Below, one piece after another: positions 13,705 through 24,876 of a DNA stretch of 64,000 nucleotides. The position numbers were made by a program, and so were the translations under genes. The stretch comes from Pegea sp. RAD2-039 (lineage: Eukaryota; Chordata; Thaliacea; Salpida; Salpidae): the NCBI GenBank assembly GCA_034620365.1, contig JAQGEQ010000175.1:1984001-2048000 (forward strand), read 5' to 3'. The notes below the pieces were generated by a model, which was not told where the DNA came from, searched no databases, and was given only the letters and a program-made list of their open reading frames with translations. Within the stretch, counting starts at the first letter, position 1, and every line of letters begins with the position of its first letter.

Positions 13705-16645
13705 ATGGAAAATGATAAAACTCATCAAACTTTGTAAGTTTTCAGACTATTGGTGTTTTTATATATAGGATTAATCTATTAATTTTCATGTAGAGATGTA
13801 AAAAGTGGATTTTTTGGTAAACTTTTCAATTTTGACTTATGGAAGTGGAGACCATCATCTTCTCAGCTACTTCAAGAAGCAGAAAATAAATTATTTTCTT
13901 GTTAGTCTTTATTTTAAAAACCTTATTGATATTTATATATCACTTCTGTGCTTTGTTGTTAAGACTTAATATTGTTTATAGTTGTTAAATGTGGATTTGA
14001 GAAAAGGTTTGTTACCACAAAGAAGGGTGAACATATTTGGACAGTTTTAACAAAATGTAATAAACCAAAACAAACAACTCCTTTAGTTCTGGTACATGGA
14101 TTCGGTGGTGGAATTGGTTTGTTTGTCAGTTTTTTCTGTGTTTTATAAATGAATTTTAATTTGTTATTATACTAACTCTTTAAATATTATCTAACTATTT
14201 TTTGTTACATGAATAGTTAACAATATAAAACTTTTGGAGTTATTGAAAATAAATAATTGTACATAGATTTATTTAATAAATGAATCAAACTTTAAAGCAA
14301 ACTTTTATTATAAAATTATATATTTCCTGAGCTTAATTTTGATATTAATTAGATCAATTTTTAGTCACATTTTATTTATAAATAACTCTTTGAAATGTTT
14401 TTGATTAGATATTCTTTTGTGCAAAAATGCTTATTTTTGATAAGTATCATATTTTCATGAGAGTTGTATAATCTGTCGTAAACAATATTTTTGTATTTAT
14501 TGAAGTTTCTGTTTTTAAGAGCTTGATATATGTTTATAAATATGAAGTTTATAAATAAATATGACCTTTTATTCTTTCTATATTTTTTTTCAAAAAAAAC
14601 TGTTAAAACTTTCTACTACAATGATGAAGTTATATTAATTAATAAAGTTTTTAAAGTTCAGAACTTTTTAAAGTGATATCGACATTTTTCAATCAGTTTT
14701 CTCATTAATAAATCTTTAGTTAATCCTTTAAATTAATTTGAAATATTTTGGTAGTGTTTTTTTGTGCTTAGAATTCTTGTGTAATTTTTTTCTGATACTT
14801 TGAGCTGATCATTAAATAAACTAGTTTGAGATTAGTTAGTCAAAATATGAGGAATTGTTTTAAGAAATTTACTTTTTAGATAAAAATTTCTGTTGCTGCT
14901 TAGTCACTTCCTTAACTTTTTACTTCTGTAACTTTATAATAAGTTTCAACATCAAATTTGTAATCAATGTTCCTTCTTCAAACAATAATTCAGCAGAAAT
15001 GTTTAGAATTTATTTTCAGTTTTCATTTTGCATTTTTCCAAAGTTTTTCTCTAAATTAACTCAATAAAATTAAAATATACTGAAGCTATCAGTAGTGTCA
15101 TATATTTCGTAAACAACTTCTTTATTCAACTATGCAGGTATTGAATTATACAGCTCTGACTGATAATCGACCAGTGCTTGCATTTGATGTCCTTGGGTTT
15201 GGACAAAGCTCTAGACCAGTATTTCCAGCTAGCCATGATGAAGCTGAAAACAAATTTGTTCAATCAATTGAAGATTGGAGAAAAGAACTAGAAATTGATA
15301 AAATGATTCTTCTAGGACACAGTTTTGGAGGATATCTTTCAACTTGTTACGCTTTGAAGCATCCTGAGAGGTATCATGGACAGATCTTTTAAACTTCACT
15401 AGATTAATATCTTAAGTTTTTCAAATTTATTTACATTAATTTACTTGTTAGTTATTTGAATATTTAAAAACTTGTACAGAATTAAAAGCCTCATACTTGC
15501 TGATCCTTGGGGATTTCCCGAACGAGATCCTAACTCAGTAAACAGGGCCCCCTTCTGGGTCAGATGTTTAATTACTGTTTTGAGTCCTTTCAATCCTCTT
15601 GCACTTGTCAGAGCTGCTGGTCCTTTTGGTAATTTTCTTTCACAAATATTTCAGCTCAAAATTTTCTTATTGATTTTCCTTCAGGACCAGGATTAATCAA
15701 AAGACTTCGTTCTGACTTCAAAGAGAAGTTTCAACCTCTGGGCAATGATGAAAATGGAACTATTCTCGATTACATTTATCATTGTAACGCTACACAACCC
15801 AGGTTTTGTTAAAATGTTTCAAATTTTCATCATTACTCTAGTTTCAGAGACATTTTTTTTATAAAATAAGAAAATTAAATTAAATACAAAAGTTTTATTA
15901 GTCGGTCAAATGTAGAAATTTTGTTTTTAGTGGAGAAATTGCTTTCAAATGTATGTCTGGTGTATTGGGTTATGCTGCTAGTCCCTTGCTGAACAGAATT
16001 GGTGAGTATTTTATTCAAATATTGATTAGAAATCTTGAAAAGATATTTACTTAAGTTAAATGTTTTGATTAAATATCAACTAATGATTTCTTCGTTATTC
16101 TGATTTCCTCCAAACCAAATCTTATATTTTTTATTCAAGTTTTTTATTACATCTCAATTTTCTTTATACAAATTATCTCTAAGAAGCAGATAGTTCCACA
16201 TCATTTAAATTCTTGTCAACTAGCAGCAAGCTCTCTTTACAAGACAAATCATCTTCAATTGCTGTTTACCCCTAGTTAATTGGCCTAATTCATTTCTACA
16301 GCTATCTACTAATTGCTAATTTATTATCAGTATGTAGTTACTGATACAATTTCAATATTTTAGGAAATTTAGACAAAAATATTCCTGTAACTTTTATTTA
16401 TGGAAATAGAAGTTGGATGGACCAGAAATCTGGAACTGTTGCTAAACAATTGTTACCTAAAAGCCATGTTAAAGTTTATGTGAGTCACTTTTAGTTGCAA
16501 AATGTCTGATGATGTTAATGAAGGTTTTTTGTAGTCTATACAAGGAGCTGGTCATCATGTTTATGCTGACAATCCTGACAAATTCCATGAAATTGTTAAT
16601 TCAATATGCAAAAAAGCTGAAGATGAAGATGAGACGTCTCAATAA
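13705..16645 (+). CDS. ABHD4: ABHD4/ABHD5-family alpha/beta hydrolase
   Basis: Nine exons: 13705-13733, 13794-13900, 13982-14124, 15138-15370, 15480-15628, 15685-15802, 15931-16001, 16364-16479 and 16535-16645. They join in phase to 358 residues; ABHD5 has 349. Family blocks appear in order: WKWRPSSSQLLQEAE, the oxyanion motif HGFGGG (84-89) and DVLGFGQSSRP. The nucleophile elbow GHSFGG has Ser155, and PWGFPERDP, RLRSDFKEKF, DYIYHCNA and SGEIAFK follow. Asp303 (SWMD) and His329/330 are the likely remaining triad residues. H-X4-D (329-334) is the acyltransferase-type motif of this family. Vertebrate ABHD5 (CGI-58) has Asn at the nucleophile position, so the Ser here points to an ABHD4-like lipase acting on N-acyl phospholipids. 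One ancestral gene for both is equally possible. The donor after exon 3 (gtcagt) is weak but gives the family sequence. Symbol tentative. Confidence 0.9.
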
Positions 16646-18202
16646 TTAATCTTATTAAAAATAATATTTTCCTTCTTTACTTTCTTCAGATATTCTTTTG
16701 TACAGATTTTTATTTTTCTTCAGTTTTCAATTATTTCATTAAAATTATAAGAAAAAATCGATATCAATTATTAGTTGTTTTATTTAACACGTTAGCCTGA
16801 AAATGGTTTTTACTGATGTACTATCCACAACTGCGATAAGTTTTAAACATTATTAGTTCTTCAAATATAATCATCAAACTGCTAATAAGTAATCCAGGAG
16901 TAGTTTTAAAGTATAGGTTTCGAAAACCTGCTTGCCTAAATTAGAACAACCGCAGATTTGATGAAGTTTGAATAGATTGTCTCAAAATAAGTTAAAAATA
17001 ATATTGAACAAAGTCGAGTTCTAGGTACTGAATATTAAGATTTATTTTTTGTTACAAAAACCATTGTTTACACTAAATTAGTTTTATACTTGAAATTGAA
17101 AGAGTGGTAGTCGGTAGTTATTATTTAATTTACCTTTCTGTATTAGAAAGCTATTTAAATATTTGCTCTTTTTAAATATTTTAAAGTAAGACTGTAATAA
17201 TACTCCATACGTTTATGAAATTAAAGAATAATACTTATTAGAATACCCGATGTTCATTTATAACAGTAGGCTTGAATTAAAACAGAAAATCTAAAAATGG
17301 GTAGCATCATTTCTTTAATTATAAATCAAGTTTATTCTTTAAAGTTGAAAGTTTTACATTCAACAACTTTACATTAAAAAATCATAACTAAATCCGTGTA
17401 TTTTGGAAACTTGTTATTCAAAAGTATCAGAAACTGGTTTACATTTAACATTTTTCAAAGTTGTAACTAAATCTACTGGAGTTAAAAGTTATATAATTTA
17501 GATGAAGACGCATAATAAATACTTTGTAGAGTAGTTTTGACATAACAGTTTTGCGATGAATTAAACTTAGTCAAATGTAAGAAATGTTTTCAGTAAACAA
17601 ATTTCATAAAAATTGATTCAAAGATAGATTTGAAAAAGATGAACCAAATTTTCAATAAAAATTTAATTTCGACTGTCTGTTAATATTATAAATAAGTAAA
17701 CTACATTTTTTTACTCATATAACTTTAAAATCGTAATCTAAGTCACGAGTTTTTCTTTTTTTTAATAATGTAAAAAAAATTATTCAAAAATAATCAGTTG
17801 CTAACAGCTGGATTTTCTAGAGCTAAAAGCTTTCTTTTTGATGTAGTGTCTGTATTTATGATAGTTTTTGAGCCATAAGTTTTGCTTAAAAACATTGTAT
17901 CAATTATTATACTGAAAGTTGTTCGGTTTAAAAGGACTCATGAAGTTTTTAGTTCTATAGAAAAAGAGATTAGTTTTGTATGATTTTTTGAGTGTAATAT
18001 ATATCAATAATTATACATTTAAATTCTATTTTTAGTTTCAGATTTTATTCTTAAATGATATGTTGGATTGATCTTTCACATTTTGAAAAATACTCTGAAT
18101 ACTGTAAATATTATTTTGTGAATAGTTAATACAATAATTATTATAAATCAATTCTATTTTAACATCTTATCTTCACGCATCAACTTCACAGAATTATTTG
18201 AG
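16646..18202. other. Intergenic spacer between two plus-strand genes
   Basis: A+T-rich. It must contain the 3' end of the ABHD4/5 transcript and the 5' end of the GLD-2-like transcript. No further gene or repeat recognised. Confidence 0.5.
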
Positions 18203-20358
18203 ATGGATGCTTTGCATTGGAAAGAAGATATTGATATACCAGGAAATGAGTTTGTAACTTTTGATAAACCATCTCTTATTCATGTAAAATGTCCTCCTTT
18301 AGTCAAAGAGGACCATTGTGGTGGGCAAAAAATGCTTCAAGATATTATCTCTGATGAAGATGAATATAGTGAGGCGGATGATATAGATATAACAAGTTGG
18401 AATGATTCAGAAGAATTGATACAAAATGTTAGTTCTATTCATAACTAACCTAACTCTAAAATGTAAATAATTGGTATAAAGAAAGCAAGAAAAGAATCAA
18501 TAATTGAAAATTTTGGTGAAAAACAAGTTTCTAAGTTTCATATACTTAAACCTAAGAAGGAAGTAGCAAAACATTTAAATCGATTCAATCTTCGACAAGT
18601 AAGAAGTTTTATTTTCTTACTTAGTTAATAATTTTTCTGTCAGCTAAAGAAAAAGGTTAGATCAATCAGCTAAGTTACATTACGCATGTAATGAACAAAA
18701 TTCCAACGATTATCCGATGATCTTACTTTTCTATCTAAACATTGTTTTTTAATTACGTTTCAGCTTTCAACACAAATGCAAAAATATTCAAATGAAACGA
18801 CAGAAAGAAGAGAGAGAATTAATTCAAAATTAAAGATAATAAAAGTAAGAACTAAATTCCTTTTGCGACAGCTATTTCAGATAAAAACTATTTATAACAA
18901 TAATTATTATTGTACAGTATTTTAAGGTTTAACTTTTTGTTGTTGTTAGATGTTAGAAAATAAATGTCGCCAAGAAATACATCCGTCTGTTAGTATTTTT
19001 ATGGTGGGAACTTCTAAGTCTGGTCTAAGTTACAATTCAAGCTACCTTGAAATGAGTTTAGTTGTTGATTATTGGTGGGAATCTAACAAGGTGAGAATAC
19101 AAGTTTTATTTTAAGGTTGTTGTCGGTTAAATTAAATGACTGATTTTATCAGCAACAAAAATAATGAAATAATCGCCAAGTTTTGATGTCTCCTCTAAAC
19201 TCAACTTGCTGAACTTTCAAAAACTATTTTTCAGCATAATCGATTTTTATTTAAGACGGCAAAATCGATCCGAAAATTTTTACAGCAATCAGCTTTGTTT
19301 GCGGATGTTCAAATACTACACCAACCAGTAATTTGTTACTTTTGGCATTAATTATTTAATCAAATATTTTGCAAACTAATTTTTGATGAGTAAAAAATTG
19401 TTTTCATTTGTGATTCTTGTAAGATATGAAAATATTTTTAACTCTTACTAGAAACCTTCAATAATATTCCATGATCTTGGGTTCGACATCAATTGCTGTA
19501 TAAAAATAAATGATTTTTCATTAATTAGAAGAACAGCCCTTCTGTTAGCATACCAACGTTATGATATCAGGTTTCTTTAAAGAACTTTTTTATTGTCTTA
19601 TCACTAAATTATAACTTTAGAGTTCGACCTCTAGTTGTGGCACTTGACACTTGGTTATCAACTGTATCCTTTGCAGCAGAGTTAAACGAACCAGATCGAA
19701 ATGTTTTTGCATCCTTTTTAGTTATTCATTATCTTCAAGTATGTGCTTCATTGATTAATCTTTCAGGACTGCAAAAATTGAAATATTTTTGTATACTTTG
19801 CATTTTTAAGCAGCTACAAAACTTGAAGCTCGTTTATCCACTTTTTAATTTTTGTTTTATTTTCTTACACTAGCTTATTACTGTTTTTACGGTAGTCAAC
19901 AAAACACCTCTTTTAATGATTAAATCAAAATTTTCAGTATGCGACACAGCCTACAATCTTGCCAAGCTTGCAGTTGCTCTTTCCAGGAAGGTTTGATCAA
20001 AACCACTTTAGATATTCGATTGATGAAATTTACAAAATTGCGATTACATTAAGAAAATCAGAAAACCATTTTAGCTGTGGCAATTGTTTGCTATTGGCTG
20101 AATTGTTACGAGGCCTTTTTAGTTACTTTGCTTTTTTGTTTCATTTTGATCATGACATAATCTCTATACGACTGGGCAAGGTTAGTTTCTTTGCCAAAGT
20201 GATTAAAATCGGAGAAAAGATATTTTACTTAGATCATTTCACACAACCAGAAAAACTATCGATATTGGTTGATCAAAATTGAAGACCCATATGATTTAAG
20301 TGCAATGACCACTGTCAACTCAAGTACAATCGAAGAAATTAAAAACTCGTTCAAGTAA
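18203..20358 (+). CDS. GLD-2/TENT2-like nucleotidyltransferase with a degenerate active site
   Basis: Nine exons: 18203-18427, 18482-18598, 18764-18844, 18950-19090, 19235-19327, 19452-19570, 19621-19738, 19938-20180 and 20233-20358. All join in phase, giving 420 residues (human TENT2 has 484). Family blocks are RVRPLVVALDTWLS, FLVIHYLQ, TILPSLQLLFP, LLAELLRGLFSYFAFLF, IISIRLGK and the C-terminal IEDPYDLS. They match cytoplasmic non-canonical poly(A) polymerases. The catalytic block aligns without gaps as GTSKSGLSYNSSYLEMSL (161-178) against the family's GSSLNGFGTRSSDGDLCL. Both metal-binding Asp of D-x-D are replaced (Tyr173, Glu175) and the GS motif is GT. The third Asp (231, in GFDINC) remains. 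The acidic N-terminal exon is not conserved. Exons 1-2 and 8-9 are joined across introns of only 54 and 52 nt, inferred from phase. It is probably a pseudoenzyme or a strongly altered paralogue. Confidence 0.82.
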
Positions 20359-22869
20359 TTGACTTTTTTATAGTTTTTTGAAAATTTAGTTTATGAACAA
20401 ATACGGTATAAATAAGTTTTGATCTAAGTTTAAATTTAAAGTGTTTTTACGAAAGTTTCAACACAAAGTTTAACACTGAACCTTATTACTCAGAAAAGCC
20501 TTTTCCACTCTTCAGAATAGTACCAATCTTCATGAAATATTTTCAAAAGAAATGAGATAAAATGTTTACAAACAATTCAAATTTGGGATTTTGTTTCTAT
20601 CAATTTTATTTTCGGTACTTTGGTCAGACATCAGTTTATTTTTGTATATTCAAATTTCTTAGTTTTTTATTATTATCGTAACTTTCTTTTTTTTGGAGAT
20701 TTTGTTATATTTATTATTAATTATTTAGTAGCTAAGATCATTTTTATGTAACAAGAAAATTTCACTTTTTATACAAATATTTGATAATTACATTTATTTA
20801 TATTAGTTTATTACTTTTCGCTTGCATTGGTTTTAATAAACATTCATTTTACTTTATAATTATGAAATTATTTATTGAAATTTTCATGAACATATGTTAT
20901 GATTTTAATCATCGATTTATACATCGTTAAGATTTTTAGAAAGATTTTGGACAAAAGATAAAAACTCCTAGTAGATTCATAGGAATTTATAAAAGTATCT
21001 TAAATTATAAGCATTTTAATCAAACAACATCTCTGTTACAAAGGCAATGGTGGTATTAGCTGTTGTATAAGTTTTAATTTCAAATTGAAAATAGTTGTGT
21101 AGTCCGACGAACAGAGATTAACACAACATACTTGTAAATGACAATCTTATCCAATAGGGTTAAATTTTTACTCAATAAGACCAGAAATTCAATCTTAGTT
21201 TTGGTCATAGTCTAAGTTGTAATCTATTTTTGTAAGGTTATTTCAAAAGGTTAAAAGAAACCATGTTGGTCTCAAAAGTTTATTTGTTTTGATTGAGGTC
21301 TAACAGTTTTGTATTACCATAACAAAGTAAAAGAAAATCTTTAATTGTTTTTCCTGGGTTCAGAGTACTTGTTTATTGTATGTTAAAATATTTTTTAGGT
21401 ATTTTGTTTTATATTTTTACATCTTTTTCCTTGGTTTGCTTGCTATAAAACCACTAGAAAACCATAGGAATATATATTTCGAACTTGACATGGAAAAAAG
21501 CGAAGTTTAACGTAGTTTCTAGTGAGGTTAGAGCCCATGTAAAGTAGATTAACAGCCGATCAATTTAACCGCTAGTTCATCTTCCCTTTAACGGCTTAAC
21601 ATTATCTAAATTACATCTATTGTATTAAAATTTCTCTGCAAAGATATTTTCAGTTAATTCAAACAAGTATGTATAAACTCTTAGCATGAAATATGAGTCA
21701 TTTTCCTCGTTATGTACAGATAAATGTTTACTGCTTATTTAGGCAGTGTGGTTTCTGTTTATCTTATTTAATTTGAAATAATTATTGAACAAAGCTATCT
21801 GACATTATTGAAACCCAAGATTAAGTTTGAAACTCACTTCAAAGTAACCAATTTTAATTTAGTCCTAGGGAATTTTGAAATGAACTCATCAAAAGAAATC
21901 ATATTACAGTAATATCATAAAAAGATTTACTTAAGAGGTAGACTTCATGTTTGGACACTTTCAATTAATTAAAAAAAATAAATTGTTTGAAAAATGAAGA
22001 TCTGAAATATAACAAAAATATTTTTTAATAGTTTAATGAGTAAGGTAACAAAACACCTAGTTACTTAGGTGATAGACTTTTAAATAACCACCACCATTAA
22101 TAAAAAAAATTCAAACAGACTTGTAAGAAAAGGTAGCTAATTTTATTTTTGTGATAATTCATGAAATCATCTTCTGATTGGCACAATAACGTTGTTCAGT
22201 ATAACAAACTTTAACAAAAAATTTTTAAATGTATGAGTTACTAAATACTAGGTAGTTTTTAGAGGATAACTAAACAAAAATGCTGGCACAATTTATAAGG
22301 TTGATAATTATTATTATAAAAATTATACTAAACAGTTTTATTGCACAAAATTCAGTAGTAATAGATAAAGCGATAAAGCACCAAAATAATGAAAATGTCA
22401 AATAAATTGATTACAGCCAAACAAAGAAGAACAAATTGTGGAAATCAGACAGCAGTAACACAGTATTTAACACAATTTACACCCTAAAGTAAAATGATTA
22501 CTTACAATAGAAAAAAGTAATTATAAAATAAAACGAGCTAAACTGAGTCATGGTTAGGTCATGATTATTTACCAAAAAATCAATAAAAATATCATTTACA
22601 CAAATTAATCATAAGAGACTTTAAAATATGAGAAATTCAGAAACTTTGCACGTTTCTAATGCTAAAAGAACTTGTGTATTTTAAACATAAATTATACGAG
22701 TAACGAAATATAGAAAGAATTTACATTTATATATAAAAGCGTAGCTAAAGTTGGTGGGAAATGATGTTAGGTATGATATAAACGTCGTAGCAGAATAAGC
22801 AGCATTATTAGTAACAACAAAAATAACTTTATGTGCAAATTGAAAGAAATAATTCTCTGATTTAAAAGC
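20359..22869. other. Tail-to-tail intergenic region
   Basis: Between the 3' ends of the GLD-2-like gene and POMGNT1. An AATAAA on the plus strand at 20835-20840 and one on the minus strand at 22337-22342 could serve polyadenylation. No coding similarity seen. The patch at about 21,510-21,610 is less A+T-rich, but I recognise nothing in it. Confidence 0.45.
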
Positions 22870-24876
22870 TCACAGGATAATAGGTGTAATATGTACCGGT
22901 TTATAGTTGCTGTAGGGTGATTTAGGGTGACCCACAAATGTGACAGATCGACCTCGGATAAATGTCCTAAAAGTAGCTTTGTGTAAGCCCCGCTGGTCCA
23001 AGTCCCAAAGCTTTAAACATTTTAAAATGTGAATAAATGTTTCTGAATTTAAATCATCGTTATTATAGTTGAAATAAACTGTTAGGTTCTTGTTAACATC
23101 AAAACCATCAACAAAATCAGAATCACAAGGAGATTTTGTGTGATCTACCACAGCTCCATCTTTTACTAAATTATGCATCATACGTTCGTACTGATCCTGC
23201 ATTAAATCATCTGCAGGAGGATACACTACAGAATCATTGATGTTAATTTGATGAGAAGCAAAGTAGAGATCAAAGAAACGTTGATTCATATTTACACCAT
23301 TTACTCCAAAATGATAAGTTCTTGGAACGTCAGGTACAATACATTCCCTACCACGTCTCACATCTTCTTTCCTCATCCATATGTCCCAGTCCCACTGGAC
23401 ACTAGATGTGGGCCAATTTGGAAGTAACTCTTCTTCAAAAAGAGAACGTTTAAGCATCCAACCAAGTCCAGGCATTGATTCAACCCGATAAAACAACTTA
23501 GGGTCGACGACTGAGTGTTTATAACCATGATCGTTCCATGCTGAGATACAAAACAACGTGGAATCTTCTTCTAATGTTGGTAAAAAATGGTTGAAGTAGC
23601 GAAAAAAGTCGACAGAAACATCTAAGTCCTCTTCGATTATGATTGCGTATTTTGAAGTTGGAAACAAATTGAAAGTAGCTTTGAAACTAGAACGATAATG
23701 TTGTGATATTCGAGCACTACGAACTCCTATTGGTGTGTGATAGAAGCCACGTACACCGAATAGTTCCACAACATCCATTGTTTCCATGAAATGACCATCT
23801 ATAAACACCACTATCATTTCTGGGTCAACACCATGTGCAGAAAATATTGAAGATAAGCAACGATACAGGTACTGAGGGCGATTACTGGCTATTATCATTA
23901 CTGGAACATCAGTAATTCGATTAATTGCAATTTTATTTTGAGATAAGTTGTAAGGTAAAGGACGGAAGCAACTACAGAGGTCTCCGTATCCATCATGCCT
24001 AGAGCAAAACTCCACTCTACGTTTGTTTGCAGCATTTGTCTTCCAATTGCACAAACTATAATCTTTTAGTGATCTTCTGTTGATAGTAGAGTTTAGGAAC
24101 AACTGATCTGACATTTCATTTGAATACTTTTCTAGTTTTTCAGCAATCCTTAAACCACCTGCTGTAGTAATAAGTGCCCACAAACCTTTCAAATTCAGTT
24201 CTTCAATGTACTTACTACCCAGCTTCAAGGCGAGATTTCGACGGACTTTTTTAGTCAAACTTTTTGAACCTTCCGCTTTTACAGCCAACACGAGAAGCCG
24301 ACCTTTATCAGAAATCAAATCAATAAATTGTGACAGAATTTGATCATTGCCTGGTAAATGAGTATCAAAATGGCGAGAACCCATCGACAAACCAGTTTTT
24401 TGATTCAACATAATCAAATGGATACCACGTCCGTTTTCAGGCCTTGCATCTTCATAAACAAGGTTTTTATCAACAGTAACACGAACAGCTTGATGACTAG
24501 AAAGGACACTGACTTGGAAATTGATTTCTTCATCAACACTATTCCAATTAACTCCGCGAGCTAGTCTTAAATCATCATTGATACTTTCAAGTTCATCTAA
24601 TGAATACACCAACTTTCGTTTTTCAAACCGTGTTTGTTGTTCAAATGCTATTTTCATGTTTAATATACAAACAAACAAAAGAAGAACAACAATAATAACT
24701 TTGGCAATGTAAGAATAGATGCCAATAGAACATCTGTTTTGTCTGACTGATGATAAGCTTCTAAGCTTTTGAAACTGGAAATGGTGATGGTAATTAAATC
24801 GCTGATGGTAATTGGCTGATTGGAACCAACCATTCATCTGGTTGAAAACATTTCTGAACGGAATAGACTCAACCAT
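22870..24876 (-). CDS. POMGNT1: Protein O-mannose beta-1,2-N-acetylglucosaminyltransferase 1
   Basis: One uninterrupted frame of 668 residues; human POMGNT1 has 660. It has a short cytosolic tail and a signal anchor at about residues 54-77. A stem with a FAM3/ILEI-like lectin domain follows at about 118-250 (RGIHLIMLNQKTG, SKYIEELNLKGLWALIT). A Cys-rich linker (FCSRHDGYGDLCSC, 290-303) leads to the GT13 catalytic domain from residue 324 (PVMIIASNRPQYLYRCL). The nucleotide-sugar/metal motif EEDLD is at 415-419. SAWNDHGY, MPGLGWMLKRSLF, WDWDIWMR and IPDVPRTYHFG are all intact. By family knowledge, the enzyme adds GlcNAc to O-mannose on dystroglycan in the Golgi. It looks fully functional. Unusually, the frame has no introns although other genes here are split and vertebrate POMGNT1 has many. 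An AG at 24884-24883 just upstream of the start (CATAG, then AATAACT before the ATG) could be a 5' splice or trans-splice acceptor. Confidence 0.95.
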   Translation of the reverse strand: MVESIPFRNVFNQMNGWFQSANYHQRFNYHHHFQFQKLRSLSSVRQNRCSIGIYSYIAKVIIVVLLLFVCILNMKIAFEQQTRFEKRKLVYSLDELESINDDLRLARGVNWNSVDEEINFQVSVLSSHQAVRVTVDKNLVYEDARPENGRGIHLIMLNQKTGLSMGSRHFDTHLPGNDQILSQFIDLISDKGRLLVLAVKAEGSKSLTKKVRRNLALKLGSKYIEELNLKGLWALITTAGGLRIAEKLEKYSNEMSDQLFLNSTINRRSLKDYSLCNWKTNAANKRRVEFCSRHDGYGDLCSCFRPLPYNLSQNKIAINRITDVPVMIIASNRPQYLYRCLSSIFSAHGVDPEMIVVFIDGHFMETMDVVELFGVRGFYHTPIGVRSARISQHYRSSFKATFNLFPTSKYAIIIEEDLDVSVDFFRYFNHFLPTLEEDSTLFCISAWNDHGYKHSVVDPKLFYRVESMPGLGWMLKRSLFEEELLPNWPTSSVQWDWDIWMRKEDVRRGRECIVPDVPRTYHFGVNGVNMNQRFFDLYFASHQININDSVVYPPADDLMQDQYERMMHNLVKDGAVVDHTKSPCDSDFVDGFDVNKNLTVYFNYNNDDLNSETFIHILKCLKLWDLDQRGLHKATFRTFIRGRSVTFVGHPKSPYSNYKPVHITPIIL

